Assembly: GCF_937129435.1 (NCBI RefSeq)
Contig: NZ_CAKZNF010000024.1
Coordinates: forward strand, 1 to 64,000
Length of the DNA: 64,000 nt
DNA from: an uncultured Parasphingopyxis sp.
GTDB taxonomy: Bacteria > Pseudomonadota > Alphaproteobacteria > Sphingomonadales > Sphingomonadaceae
Direction: 5' to 3'
The notes below the pieces were generated by a model. The model was not told where the DNA came from, did no database searches, and saw only the letters and a program-made list of their open reading frames with translations. The position numbers and the translations under genes are program-made. Of this stretch, positions 52,430 to 61,697 are shown in pieces (positions within the stretch are counted from its first letter, which is position 1; every line of letters begins with the position of its first letter).

Positions 52430-53677
52430 ATGCGAAAGACAGCCAATCGATTTCTGACCCTTGCGGCGGCCCCCTTACTGGCCTGCGCGGCACCTCTCGA
52501 CGCGCAAACAGGGAATATCGGGGCCTTGATGAACGCGCCGATCGCCATAGAGCGCGCGGCGCCCGTAACGTCGGTTCCGCTTGAACAGCGGGACGGCAAG
52601 TATTTTCTGGTCGCCTCTGTCGATGGCATAGAGCGCGAATTCGTGTTCGATACCGGCTCGCCGACGATCCTCTCGCGCGAATTGGCCGAGGCGCTGGAGC
52701 TCGAAATATTGGGGCAGAATACCGGAACGGACGCGCACGGTGCGGCCGTTACGATGGATATCGCTCGCACCGGGACGATCGCACTCGGCGATATCGTGTT
52801 TCGCGATGTTCCCGTATTCGTTTACGATTTCGGCGCAATGCCCCTCGGCCGCTGCTTTTTCGATGGTGGCGTGCTGGGTTCGGAAATCTTTGCCGGCAGC
52901 GCCTGGCGGATCGACGCCGAAAACGGGCGGCTGGAGATCGCCGAGTCGACCGATGCCATCTCCATAGCCGATGATGCGTTGACGGCGCGGCTCCACGATA
53001 TCGGATATCCGCATGCGCCGGTTGTCGACTATGCCATCGGTAGCCAGCACGACCGGGCGCTGTTCGACACGGGAAGTGAGGTGCCGCTGTCGCTCTATGC
53101 GCCGCTGTTGACGAATCCGGCGGTGGAAGATCGCCTGCACGCAGTCCAGCGCGGGCGGGGCTCGGAAGGCGTTTCGGCGGGCGGCCGCGGCGCGGTCGTG
53201 GATCTTGCGCGATTTCGTCTTTCTCGTATCGCGCTAGGCGATTCCGGGATTTCGAATATCGGCGGAATCTCGCGGAGCGTTCCGCCCACATTGCTGGGTG
53301 CCGGTTTGCTCGATCGTTTCGTTGTCACGCTCGATTATCCGGGCGAGCGCTTCGTACTCGAATCCAGAGCCGTGCCTGCCAATACCCGTCCCGAACCCGG
53401 CTATCGGCTGGCCCTTGTGGACGATCGCGTCGAGGTTGTGCAGCTGTTCGAAGGTTCGGCGGCCGATGACGCCGGTCTGCGTCTCGAAGATCGCATTATC
53501 GGGATCGACGGCCGGGTCGTGGATGTTGCCGGGGAGCAGGATCTGTGTGCCCTTGTGCGTTTCGTTTCCGGCCGGCCTTTCGAAGCGCGTGCCCTGTCAC
53601 TGGAAATCGATCGCGACGGAAGCACCGTGTCGCTCAGAATTCCGGCGCCGGAGAGCCCTGCCGGCGCTGCGCGGTGA
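52430..53677 (+). CDS. exported double retropepsin-like protease with PDZ domain
   Basis: 415 residues: a signal peptide, then two aspartyl-protease-like halves, each with the active-site D-T-G: FVFDTGSPT near 80 and ALFDTGSEV near 205. Viral-type retropepsins use one D-T-G per subunit; here both lie in one chain, so the active site may form intramolecularly. A C-terminal PDZ-like domain (about 320-405) contains LFEGSAADDAGLRLEDRIIGIDGR. Probably periplasmic. Substrate unknown. The terminal stop converges on the GNAT gene (36 nt). Confidence 0.85.
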   Translation: MRKTANRFLTLAAAPLLACAAPLDAQTGNIGALMNAPIAIERAAPVTSVPLEQRDGKYFLVASVDGIEREFVFDTGSPTILSRELAEALELEILGQNTGTDAHGAAVTMDIARTGTIALGDIVFRDVPVFVYDFGAMPLGRCFFDGGVLGSEIFAGSAWRIDAENGRLEIAESTDAISIADDALTARLHDIGYPHAPVVDYAIGSQHDRALFDTGSEVPLSLYAPLLTNPAVEDRLHAVQRGRGSEGVSAGGRGAVVDLARFRLSRIALGDSGISNIGGISRSVPPTLLGAGLLDRFVVTLDYPGERFVLESRAVPANTRPEPGYRLALVDDRVEVVQLFEGSAADDAGLRLEDRIIGIDGRVVDVAGEQDLCALVRFVSGRPFEARALSLEIDRDGSTVSLRIPAPESPAGAAR

Positions 53678-53713
53678 TGGCCGGAACATGATCGGCGGCG
53701 AGCACCTGACGGA

Positions 53714-54208
53714 CTAGAGCCGTAGGATCATGGCGATCCGCCGCGCCATGTCGAACCCGTCGGCTTCCTCATCGGCCAGTTCCGCCAGGATCGCGGCTTC
53801 GGGCTTATCCCATTCGACGAAGCCCAGAGTGGCATAGAAGGGCGCGTTCCACGGCAAGGTCCGGTCCGTGATGAGTGAAACCGCCGAGAAACCGTGCCGC
53901 GCCTCTGCGATCGCCGTCTCCATCAGGCGGCGGCCGATGCCGTGCCCCTGAAAGTCCGCGCCGACCGCAAGCTCGTCGATATAGAGCGATTTCTGCATTG
54001 CATGGGCGCAGCATAAACCCGCGATGGCATCGCCTTGCTCCTCGACCCAGTGCGCCCCTTCTGCAATGGCGCGCGCATGCTTGTCGGGGTGCAGCGTCTC
54101 GCCGCCGATGGCGCTTTCGAAATGCGTGCCGAGAAACAGCTCCGCCGCCGACCGTTCCACCGCGGCGAGCGCCTCGATATCCCCCATCCCCGTCTTTCGG
54201 ATCGTCAC
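53714..54208 (-). CDS. GNAT family N-acetyltransferase
   Basis: 164 residues. Acetyl-CoA binding motif A reads IDELAVGADFQGHGIGRRLMETAI near 90, and NAPFYATLGF near 134 is the motif B region. The substrate is unknown. I chose GTG 54208 because GGGAG lies 8 nt upstream and the protein then starts MTIRKTGMGDIEAL, the usual GNAT start. The ATG at 54274 would put the gene into xth. Divergent from xth by 52 nt. Confidence 0.88.
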   Translation of the reverse strand: MTIRKTGMGDIEALAAVERSAAELFLGTHFESAIGGETLHPDKHARAIAEGAHWVEEQGDAIAGLCCAHAMQKSLYIDELAVGADFQGHGIGRRLMETAIAEARHGFSAVSLITDRTLPWNAPFYATLGFVEWDKPEAAILAELADEEADGFDMARRIAMILRL

Positions 54209-54260
54209 GCGGCAAACTCCCGTCTGGCCGTGGCGGCCGGTTCGCGGCATAACGCCGCCC

Positions 54261-55034
54261 ATGAAAATCGCCACCTATAACGTGAACGGGATCAACGCCC
54301 GGCTTCCCCGGCTGCTCGAATGGCTCGACGAGCAGAAGCCCGATGTCGTCTGCCTGCAGGAACTGAAGGCCGACGACGACAAGATCCCCAAGGCGAAGAT
54401 CGAGGAAGCCGGTTACGGCGCGGTCTGGCACGGGCAGAAGGGGTTTAACGGCGTCGCCATCCTCGCCCGCGATGCCGAGCCGAAAGAGCATCAGGTCCGC
54501 CTGCCCGGCAACGAGGAGGACGAACAGAGCCGTTATGTCGAGGCGGAAATCGGCGATGTCATCGTCGCCTCGATCTACCTGCCCAACGGCAATCCGGTGC
54601 CGGGGCCGAAATTCGATTACAAGCTCGGCTGGATCGACCGGCTTCATGCGCGCGCAGACTATCTGCTCGGCCTGGAAAAGCCGGTGGTGCTGGCGGGCGA
54701 TTACAATGTCATCCCGACCGACGAGGACGTCTATTCGGTCAAGGCGATGCAGGACGACGCGTTGATGCAGCCCGAAAGCCGCGCCGCCTTCCGCCGTCTG
54801 CTCTACCAGGGCTGGACCGATGCGATCCGGGCGCGGATCCCGACCGGACCCGTCTGGACCTTCTGGGACTATCAGCGCGGCGCCTGGCAGCGCGACGCGG
54901 GCTTCCGGATCGATCACCTCCTGCTGTCACCGGTGGCGGCAGACCGCCTTCGCGCGGCAGGCGTCGACAAGGAATATCGCGGGCGGGAAAAGGCGTCGGA
55001 CCACACGCCGGTCTGGATCGAACTGGCGGACTAG
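54261..55034 (+). CDS. xth: exodeoxyribonuclease III / AP endonuclease
   Basis: 257 residues. ATYNVNGINARLPRLLEWL at the start, CLQELKADDDKIP near 35 (Mg-binding Glu), LAGDYNVIPTDEDVY near 150 and RIDHLLLSP with DHTPVWIEL at the end are the EEP-family active-site motifs. It removes nucleotides at AP sites and 3' blocked ends. Its TAG stop shares CTAG 55031-55034 with the stop of the convergent halogenase-like gene. Confidence 0.95.
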   Translation: MKIATYNVNGINARLPRLLEWLDEQKPDVVCLQELKADDDKIPKAKIEEAGYGAVWHGQKGFNGVAILARDAEPKEHQVRLPGNEEDEQSRYVEAEIGDVIVASIYLPNGNPVPGPKFDYKLGWIDRLHARADYLLGLEKPVVLAGDYNVIPTDEDVYSVKAMQDDALMQPESRAAFRRLLYQGWTDAIRARIPTGPVWTFWDYQRGAWQRDAGFRIDHLLLSPVAADRLRAAGVDKEYRGREKASDHTPVWIELAD

Positions 55035-56500
55035 CTCGCGGTATCCTTTTCGGGCGGCATCGCGTCGATCGTGCGGGAAAAGGCGTCGACCATCTGTTTG
55101 AGGACCGGCGGCAAGCGCTTCATGTCGAGTGCGCCGGCGAGCGGGTCGTAGCGTTCGGGTGCGAAGCCGAAACCGATCATCAGGTCGATCCAGCTCTGGT
55201 GGTCGAACATTTCGCGATCGAAGGTGACGAAGCGGCCGCGGCTGCGGAACTGGTCGAGCCGCAGCTGGAGCGTATCGGGTGCAGGGGCGTCGGCAATGGT
55301 TGTCCACACCGCCTCGTCCCTGCCGTTGAGCACGAACGGCAGCAGCGCGAAATCGCGGAGCTGCCGGACGATTTGGTGGTGCTTGGCGTTGAAGGTGCGC
55401 GCCTCGACGGTCATGGCGGGGCCTGCGGGGAGCAAAGCGACGAGATCGAGCGCCTGTTCCTGAAGCAGGATCGCATCGGCCGAATGAAATGGGCCGAGCC
55501 GGGCCGATGCGGGGCCAAGCCGGACGCAGTTCCCCGTCCAGGGTGTGCCGCAATGGATGTAAGCGAAGGGTGCTATGTCGAATGGCGCGCCCATCGTTTC
55601 TGCCACGGCTTTGGCTTCGTCGGCGCCGGAGCCGTGCCAATATTCGCGGACCAGTCCACCGCCGACCGGCGTTTCGACGAGCACGCCGCCGGGCAGGGCT
55701 TTCGCGATCGTACAGCCATGGCCTGCCCTGGTACCGCCTTCGATAAATGCGCATGCGATTCGATCGAATGGCGGGAATCCGTTCAGCGGTGAGGATTCGG
55801 GGCGACCATCGCCCGGCATCAGGGCGGAGAGCGTTCCCGAGACATCGATATAGAGATCGGCCGCGACGGCATCGCCGCTCTCGAGCGTGACGGTTGAGAT
55901 CGCGCCCTCCGGCTCGCAATCGACGCTTGCCGGTGTCGACCGAAGGCGCTCGGCGTCTCGCACGAAGGCTTCGAAAAAGTCCCCATAACGCGCCCGGTCG
56001 ACCTGAATCGTCGGGCCGAGCAGCTGCAGCGGCGATTCGCGATCGTCCGGTGGAAAGGCGAATTTACCGGCCATCGCGGCGCGCGCGGCGAAGCGGAAGG
56101 GGCGGAGGAGATAGGCGAGCGATTCCGGCTCGCCGCGCTCTATCGCCGCGCGCAGCATGATGTGGTGCAGTTCGATATCGTTGATCTTCGGCAGCGTACC
56201 CGAGGGCGCGGCGAAGAACTGGCTGTCCTCGCCCTGCCAGCCCTGCAGGTCGATGCCGAGGCCGAACCGGGCCCCGGCGGCGCCCGCCAGGGCCTCGACA
56301 TCGATATTCAGGCGCTGGTGAAACGCGCTGTTGCAGGGGAGCGTCAGCGCACACGGTCCGTCGTCGCGGGCAGGCTGCTCGACAAGCGTCAGCGCGGCAT
56401 GCGGCGGCAGATTGGCCCACAGCGCGGCGGCCACCGGCCAGAGCGCATGCGCTTCGCCGAAGACCGCAATGCGCAGCGAAGGGCGGTCTGCGTTCGTCAT
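55031..56500 (-). CDS. degenerate tryptophan-halogenase-family protein
   Basis: 489 residues. It overlaps the preceding halogenase gene by 4 nt and resembles it in layout (a C-terminal YDPLAG motif parallels YDPRAD in its partner), but the N-terminal FAD loop is VFGEAHALWPVAAAL, not GGGTAGW, and no WxWxIP is present. Family members lacking both motifs cannot bind FAD in the usual way, so this is either a noncatalytic partner or a diverged oxidoreductase. It reads in the same operon as the intact halogenase. Confidence 0.75.
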   Translation of the reverse strand: MTNADRPSLRIAVFGEAHALWPVAAALWANLPPHAALTLVEQPARDDGPCALTLPCNSAFHQRLNIDVEALAGAAGARFGLGIDLQGWQGEDSQFFAAPSGTLPKINDIELHHIMLRAAIERGEPESLAYLLRPFRFAARAAMAGKFAFPPDDRESPLQLLGPTIQVDRARYGDFFEAFVRDAERLRSTPASVDCEPEGAISTVTLESGDAVAADLYIDVSGTLSALMPGDGRPESSPLNGFPPFDRIACAFIEGGTRAGHGCTIAKALPGGVLVETPVGGGLVREYWHGSGADEAKAVAETMGAPFDIAPFAYIHCGTPWTGNCVRLGPASARLGPFHSADAILLQEQALDLVALLPAGPAMTVEARTFNAKHHQIVRQLRDFALLPFVLNGRDEAVWTTIADAPAPDTLQLRLDQFRSRGRFVTFDREMFDHQSWIDLMIGFGFAPERYDPLAGALDMKRLPPVLKQMVDAFSRTIDAMPPEKDTAS

Positions 56501-58029
56501 GCGGTATCCGCCAGTTCGATCGACGCGCCATATTCGCAGATGAAATCGAGATGCGCCGGCGTCTGCTCGACATGGGCGTCGATCGACCGGCGCATCGTAG
56601 TGAACGCCTCGTCCAGCTCGGCCTCACTCATTCGGTCGGCGCGGGGATCGTATCGCTCGGGGATCACATTCTGCCCGATAAAGACCGACAGCCAGCTCGG
56701 CGGCTGAAACAGCCCGCTTTCATATTCGGGCACGAGACCGCGCCGTTCGAACGCCTCGATCTTCTCCGCCAGGCTGTCGGGCAGATCCTGATTGCGCATG
56801 TCGCGCCAGAAGGGGGCGTCGTCGCGCTGGTTGGCAACATAATGGAGCATGAGGAAATCGCGGATCCGGCTGAATTCCAGATCCATCAGCCGGTTATACT
56901 CGGCGGCGTCGGCCTCGGCGCAATCGCGCTCCGGGAACAGCGCGATCAGGTTCAATATGCCGCTCTGGATCAGGTCGATGCTCGTCGATTCGAGCGGCTC
57001 AAGGAAGCCGCCCGAAAGGCCGATGGCGACGCAATTCCGGTTCCACAATTTGCGTCGCTTGCCGGTCTTGAAGAACAGCCTGTTGGGCTCGGCCAGCGGC
57101 TCGCCCTCCAGAGTCGTCATCAGCTGGTCGAGCGCCTCGTCGTCGCTCAGATAGGCGTCGCAATAGACATGGCCGTTGCCGATCCGGTGCTGCAGCGGAA
57201 TGCGCCATTGCCAGCCGCCCGTCCGCGCGGTGGCACGGGTGAAGGGGCCGGTGGGCCCGTTGATCGCGCAGGGAATGGCGATGGCGCGGTTGCACGGCAG
57301 GTAGCGGCTCCAGTCGTCATAGCCGGTCTGAAGCTCCTGCTCGATCAGCAACCCGCGAAAACCCGAGCAATCGACGAACAGGTCGCCTGCGATCTCTTCG
57401 CCCGATTCCAGCATGACCGATTCGATGAAATCCGTTTCGCCGTTGGAGGAAGCGCCCACGATCTTGCCCTCGACCCGCTTCGCGCCTTTCCTCGTAGCGA
57501 AATCGGCGAGGAAGGCGCCATAGCGGCTCGCATCGAACTGGAAGGCATAGGAAAAGGCGGAAAGGCCCGATGCCACCGCTTCGTCGGGCAGCGCGAACCT
57601 GTCGCGCCGTGCGGCGACGATCGGGTAGCAATAGCTGCCGAACTCGTCCGCCTTGCCGCGCTGGTGCTGGCGGACCCAATAGTGATGGAAATCGGCGGGG
57701 CCGATCCGCTGACCGAACGCGCCGAAAGGATGGGTGTAGCGGTCGCCGATCGCACCCCAGTCGCAAAATTCGATGCCGAGTTTGATCGTCGCGCTGGTGC
57801 GCCTCATCATCTCGGCCTCGTCGATGCCGAGCGCGCGGTTGAAATCGCGAATCTGCGGCAGCGTCGCCTCGCCGACGCCGACGGTGCCGATGGCGGCGGA
57901 TTCGATCAGGGTGATCTGGACACCGATGGGACCGAGCTTGTGCGCCAGCGCGGCGGCGGTCATCCAGCCTGCCGTGCCGCCGCCGACGATCACGACATCG
58001 CGGATGCGCCGATCCGGATTGTCGTTCAC
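56497..58029 (-). CDS. flavin-dependent tryptophan halogenase family protein
   Basis: 510 residues. FAD loop VVIVGGGTAGWMTAAALAH near residue 12, then SATIKLGIEFCDW near 80 (containing the halogenase lysine position), WQWRIPLQHR near 275 (the WxWxIP halogenase signature) and LEPLESTSIDLIQSGI near 350. The start is GTG 58029 with GGGAG 7 nt upstream; the ATG at 58059 would add 10 residues without support. No flavin reductase or TonB receptor is beside it. Substrate unknown; many such genes in Caulobacterales and sphingomonads do not act on tryptophan. Confidence 0.88.
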   Translation of the reverse strand: MNDNPDRRIRDVVIVGGGTAGWMTAAALAHKLGPIGVQITLIESAAIGTVGVGEATLPQIRDFNRALGIDEAEMMRRTSATIKLGIEFCDWGAIGDRYTHPFGAFGQRIGPADFHHYWVRQHQRGKADEFGSYCYPIVAARRDRFALPDEAVASGLSAFSYAFQFDASRYGAFLADFATRKGAKRVEGKIVGASSNGETDFIESVMLESGEEIAGDLFVDCSGFRGLLIEQELQTGYDDWSRYLPCNRAIAIPCAINGPTGPFTRATARTGGWQWRIPLQHRIGNGHVYCDAYLSDDEALDQLMTTLEGEPLAEPNRLFFKTGKRRKLWNRNCVAIGLSGGFLEPLESTSIDLIQSGILNLIALFPERDCAEADAAEYNRLMDLEFSRIRDFLMLHYVANQRDDAPFWRDMRNQDLPDSLAEKIEAFERRGLVPEYESGLFQPPSWLSVFIGQNVIPERYDPRADRMSEAELDEAFTTMRRSIDAHVEQTPAHLDFICEYGASIELADTA

Positions 58030-58095
58030 ATCGTCTCTCCCGCGGTACTGTCCTGCCATACCCCGAATGGAGGGCAGGCGCCGCCGATCCTGTTG

Positions 58096-59253
58096 CTACA
58101 GACCCGCCTTCTCGTAAACCGCGTAGATTCGATTGGGATCGCCTTCGATCGCATCGGCAATCGCATTCATTCCCTGATTGTCGTCGAGAATCCAGCCGAC
58201 TTCGGCGCGCGTCGCGTGCATCGTCCCCACGCCCCAGCGGCGGATATATTCGATCATCATGAAGGCGAGCTGGCTCGCCAACCGGCTGTTCTGGTGCTCG
58301 GGCAGGACCCCCATCAGCGGCACGCGCCCGCCATTCCAGTCCTTGCGTTTCAGCTTCCAGAGCAGCTTCGCCCAGCCAAAGGGCAACAGCGAGCCCTTCA
58401 TGCCGATCAGCGCCTCGTTGATATCGGGCAGCGCGAGCATGAAGGCGGCGGGCTTTCCGTCATATTCCGCGATCAGGTTGATCGGCGGATAGATGACGGG
58501 TTTCAGCTTCTTCTTGATGTACTGGACTTCGGTATCGGTGATCGGGACGAAGCCCCAATTCTTGCTCCAGGCCTGGTTGAGGATGGAGAGGATGAGGCTC
58601 GCTTCCTCGTCATAGCGGTCCATGTCGATCGGCCGGATGGTGATCCTGTCATTGCGTTCGCCGGAGGCGACGATGCGATCGATCAGCTTCGGGAAACCGT
58701 CGACGATGGGAATGTCATAGGTGAAGAGCTGCTTGGCTTGGCTATAGCCTGCGCCCTCGATCCAGCCCCGATAGGCGGCCTTGTGATGCCCCATCATGAT
58801 CATCGGCGCGTGGTCGTGACCTTTGATGAGCAGGCCCGGCTCGTCCCAGACGGACAGGCTGAGCGGACCGAGCGCCCGCGTCATGCCCTGTTCGCGCAGC
58901 CATTGTTCGGCCGCCGCGATCAGCGCGTGCATGACGGCTTCGTCCTCGGCCTCCATCAAGCCCCAATTGCCGGTGCCGGGGCCCATGCCCTGCTCGACGG
59001 GCTGTTCGAGCGCCAGATGATCGAGATGCGCCGAAATCCGTCCGACGACGCGGCCATCGCGTTCGGCCAGGAAGAGCTGGACCGTGGCATGCTCGAAGAA
59101 CGGATTCTTTGCCGCGTCCAGCAGCTCGTACACGTCGGATTTGAGCGGCGGCACCCAGTGCGGCGTATCGGCGTTCAGCCGGTAGGCGAGTTCGACAAAG
59201 GCCTTGAGATCCGCCCGGCCATCGACCGGGCGGATGGTGATCGCGTCCGCCAT
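58096..59253 (-). CDS. GNAT-fold acyltransferase, candidate bacterial ceramide synthase
   Basis: 385 residues. The first GNAT-like half has FLAERDGRVVGRISAHLD near 60 and the second has LIAEYDGKPAAFMLALPD near 262. GPLSLSVWDEPGLLIKGHDHAPMIMMGHH near 128 and LMGVLPEHQNSRLASQLAFMMIEYIR near 307 are conserved in proteins long annotated dATP pyrophosphohydrolase or N-acetyltransferase. The Caulobacter member of this group was identified as the acyl-CoA-dependent ceramide synthase bCerS. The neighbouring lipid hydroxylase (10-nt gap) supports a sphingolipid role. Whether this protein is an orthologue needs a sequence comparison. Confidence 0.65.
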   Translation of the reverse strand: MADAITIRPVDGRADLKAFVELAYRLNADTPHWVPPLKSDVYELLDAAKNPFFEHATVQLFLAERDGRVVGRISAHLDHLALEQPVEQGMGPGTGNWGLMEAEDEAVMHALIAAAEQWLREQGMTRALGPLSLSVWDEPGLLIKGHDHAPMIMMGHHKAAYRGWIEGAGYSQAKQLFTYDIPIVDGFPKLIDRIVASGERNDRITIRPIDMDRYDEEASLILSILNQAWSKNWGFVPITDTEVQYIKKKLKPVIYPPINLIAEYDGKPAAFMLALPDINEALIGMKGSLLPFGWAKLLWKLKRKDWNGGRVPLMGVLPEHQNSRLASQLAFMMIEYIRRWGVGTMHATRAEVGWILDDNQGMNAIADAIEGDPNRIYAVYEKAGL

Positions 59254-59263
59254 CGGTCCGTGG

Positions 59264-60031
59264 CTAGCTTTTCATCCGTTCGACGGGATGGCCCGTGGCG
59301 ACACCGCCCGACAGGTCGGCAACCCAGGGATAGCGCTTCGCCACTTCGGGCGTGTAGCCGAGGTTGAAGACGGTCTCGCTCTTCTCCTTGCGATCCTGCC
59401 GCTCGTAAAAGGTGCCGAGCAACCTGTCCCAGAAGAAGTTGGTGATGCCGTAATTGCCCTGCTCGTCATGGAAATGGTGCGCCATGTGACGGGCCTTCAT
59501 CCGGGCGAGCCACTTGTTCTTCGGCTTGTACTTCAGGTGCTGCACGCAGTGGCAGAACTCGTAGAAACAGGTCGTCAGCAGGCCGGCGCCGATCGCCATC
59601 GCCATGCCGCCGATGCCGCCGATCAGCCAGCCGATCGGTGCGAGAATGACGATAATCGTCGGCAGCGTCGTATAGAGCGCGCCGAACAGCACCTCGAGAT
59701 GATTGGGGTCCTGGTGGTGGTCGTAATGGATACGCTTCCAGACCGAGGCGAGCGACTTGTGCTTGAACATCCAGCGGCCGTGCAGCACCCAGCGGTGCAG
59801 CGCATACCAGGCGAGCGGATAGGCGGCGACGGCAATCGCTGCGGCCGCCAGCGACGGCAGCAGCGGCGCCGGATTGTAATAGAAAACCACGCCGCAGATC
59901 AGCGTCAACGCCAGATAGGCGATGATGGCCGGATACTGGAAATAGGCGACGACCAGTTCCCTGAGCGTCATCTTGTCGAGATAATGCGACCGGTTCCAGA
60001 TCCCCGGACGCGCCATTGTTGCGGCTTTCAC
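59264..60031 (-). CDS. fatty acid hydroxylase family membrane protein, FA2H-like
   Basis: 255 residues, four hydrophobic segments. Histidine motifs of the diiron hydroxylases are all present: HRWVLH near 89, HYDHH near 112, and KARHMAHHFH near 191. The last block followed by NYGITNFFWDRLLGTFY resembles the C-terminal region of eukaryotic FA2H/Scs7 ceramide alpha-hydroxylases. Sphingomonad glycosphingolipids carry 2-hydroxymyristate, so this is a plausible source. The start is GTG 60031 with AGGA 8 nt upstream. Confidence 0.78.
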   Translation of the reverse strand: MKAATMARPGIWNRSHYLDKMTLRELVVAYFQYPAIIAYLALTLICGVVFYYNPAPLLPSLAAAAIAVAAYPLAWYALHRWVLHGRWMFKHKSLASVWKRIHYDHHQDPNHLEVLFGALYTTLPTIIVILAPIGWLIGGIGGMAMAIGAGLLTTCFYEFCHCVQHLKYKPKNKWLARMKARHMAHHFHDEQGNYGITNFFWDRLLGTFYERQDRKEKSETVFNLGYTPEVAKRYPWVADLSGGVATGHPVERMKS

Positions 60032-60172
60032 GTCAAAAATCCTCAAAAAATTGTTCTGCGGGAAGCGCGCTGCAAGCGCCCCGACCCGCCGCTCTAAGTG
60101 GATGGATATGAACGTGCAATGAGGCAGCTTTGCGACGAGAATCGCGCGCGCAGAAGGGGATTCGTCGCGGAT

Positions 60173-61693
60173 TCAGACCAGTTTGGCGGTGCGGGCGGGT
60201 CTGCCCAGCGCCTCGCGATCCTCTCGATCGAGGCCAAGCCGTAGCGTCACCCAGCAAAGCGGCAAAAAAGTGACGATCAATATGGCGGCACGAATCGGCG
60301 CGCCCAGCGGTTCCACGGCCCATCCGATCGCAGCCAGTGCGGCGAATCCCGCCAGGCCCGCGGCGAGCCCGCGCAGGAAGAGGCCGTCGAACGGGTGCAG
60401 CCGCTCGGCGAACCAGAGCTCGCATACGGCTGCCCAGGCGACCGCCACCGCGCCGACGGCAACCGCGATGGCCATGCCTTCGCCGCCCATGGACGGGGTG
60501 AGCAAGATGGCGAGAAGCGCCCAGCTGCCGATACCGATCAGGCTGTTGACGAGCGGCCAGCCGCGATGGCCGGTCATCTCGACGATCGGCGTCGCCGGTC
60601 CGATCACCGCCTCGCCCATCCGCGCGGCGACGAGGATCGTCAGCATCATGATCGCCGCGCCGGCGCCGGGTGCGAACAGGCTCAAGATTTCGCTCCCGAG
60701 CAGGATCAGCAGCCCGCCGATCGGAATGACGAGCGCGGCCGAGATGCGCGAGGCGAAGGCGTAGAGCGGCGCGATGCGTTTGCGGTCGCGCGCGGCCTGC
60801 GCCGAGCTGAGCGGTGCGAGCACGTAGAGGAAGGCCTGGCGCACGATCAGCGGGATCGAAGCGACCTTGCGCGCAATGCCGAACAGCCCGGCCGCCGTCG
60901 CGCCCTGCGCGCCCGGCAGCATGACGTTGAGGAGCACGGGCGGGAGGTCGTTGAGCGTGCGGCGGGTGACCGCGCTGGGAAGCAACGCGACGCCGGACCC
61001 CAGCAGGTTGCCGCGCAGCGCGCCGGTCGTTGGCGCGGTGAGCAGCAGGCGAAGGTCGTAATAGCGGCCGAGCAGGCGGACCGCGAGGATGGCAACCAGC
61101 GCGAGCGAGAGGAGGTGTGCGACGAGCAGGCCGATGCTCGTCATCCCGGCGAAGAAAAGGGCCACCGCCAGCGCCAACCGCACCAGCTGTTCCCAGAAGA
61201 TCCGCAACCGGATTTCCGGCCCGAAGGCGCGGCGTGCGCGGGCCGCCGCGGTTGCCACCTCGATAAACGTCCAGAGCGGCAGCGCCCAGGCGAACAGCGC
61301 GATGATGAAGGGCAGGCGGGGCGCGTCTTCGGGCGCGACCGAGAGCAGCCCGGCGATCGCTTCGGCATTGAGCGAGACGGCAAGCGCGATCAAGGTGGCG
61401 GGAATCACCGTCACCGTCAGCGCGAAGCGCACCGCCGCATGCGCGGCGTCCTCTTGCTGTGTCGGCACGACGCGCTGCAGGGCTTCGGTCAACGACAGGT
61501 CGACAATCTTTTCCGCCATGTTCACCGCCGACCAGAGCACGATGTAGATGCCGTAGGTCGCGATGCCGAAGAGCCAGGTGTAGATCGGCTGCGCGACGAC
61601 CTCGATCACTGCGCCGAGCCGCGCAAGCGCCGCCATGCCCGCCCCCTGGGCAACGTCGCGGCGTTCGATATCTGTGTCCTGCCCCCCGGGCAC
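60173..61693 (-). CDS. MOP/Wzx-type lipid flippase
   Basis: 506 residues, about 12-14 hydrophobic helices, no signal peptide. FGIATYGIYIVLWSAVNMAEKIVDLSL at the start and GLFGIARKVASIPLIVRQAFLYVLAPL near 262 match lipopolysaccharide biosynthesis flippases. GTG 61693 has GAGG upstream and lies 4 nt after lptG, so it is probably co-transcribed with lptFG. The substrate is unknown. Downstream, a 141-nt gap precedes the lipid hydroxylase. Confidence 0.82.
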   Translation of the reverse strand: MPGGQDTDIERRDVAQGAGMAALARLGAVIEVVAQPIYTWLFGIATYGIYIVLWSAVNMAEKIVDLSLTEALQRVVPTQQEDAAHAAVRFALTVTVIPATLIALAVSLNAEAIAGLLSVAPEDAPRLPFIIALFAWALPLWTFIEVATAAARARRAFGPEIRLRIFWEQLVRLALAVALFFAGMTSIGLLVAHLLSLALVAILAVRLLGRYYDLRLLLTAPTTGALRGNLLGSGVALLPSAVTRRTLNDLPPVLLNVMLPGAQGATAAGLFGIARKVASIPLIVRQAFLYVLAPLSSAQAARDRKRIAPLYAFASRISAALVIPIGGLLILLGSEILSLFAPGAGAAIMMLTILVAARMGEAVIGPATPIVEMTGHRGWPLVNSLIGIGSWALLAILLTPSMGGEGMAIAVAVGAVAVAWAAVCELWFAERLHPFDGLFLRGLAAGLAGFAALAAIGWAVEPLGAPIRAAILIVTFLPLCWVTLRLGLDREDREALGRPARTAKLV

Positions 61694-61697
61694 TTAC

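Noticed and set aside
54209..54274. Extension of the GNAT gene to ATG 54274
   Set aside because: It would overlap xth from 54261 and add non-family residues, whereas GTG 54208 has a strong ribosome-binding site.
56551..59367. A plus-strand open frame of over 900 codons antisense to the halogenase and GNAT genes
   Set aside because: It spans four minus-strand genes with clear motifs and shows no domains or signal. It is a codon-bias artefact.
60047..60172. The 126-nt gap before the lipid hydroxylase as a terminator
   Set aside because: GCGACGAATC pairs with a bulged GATTCTCGTCGC copy but no T-run follows on the minus strand, so I do not call a terminator and cannot say whether transcription continues into the hydroxylase.
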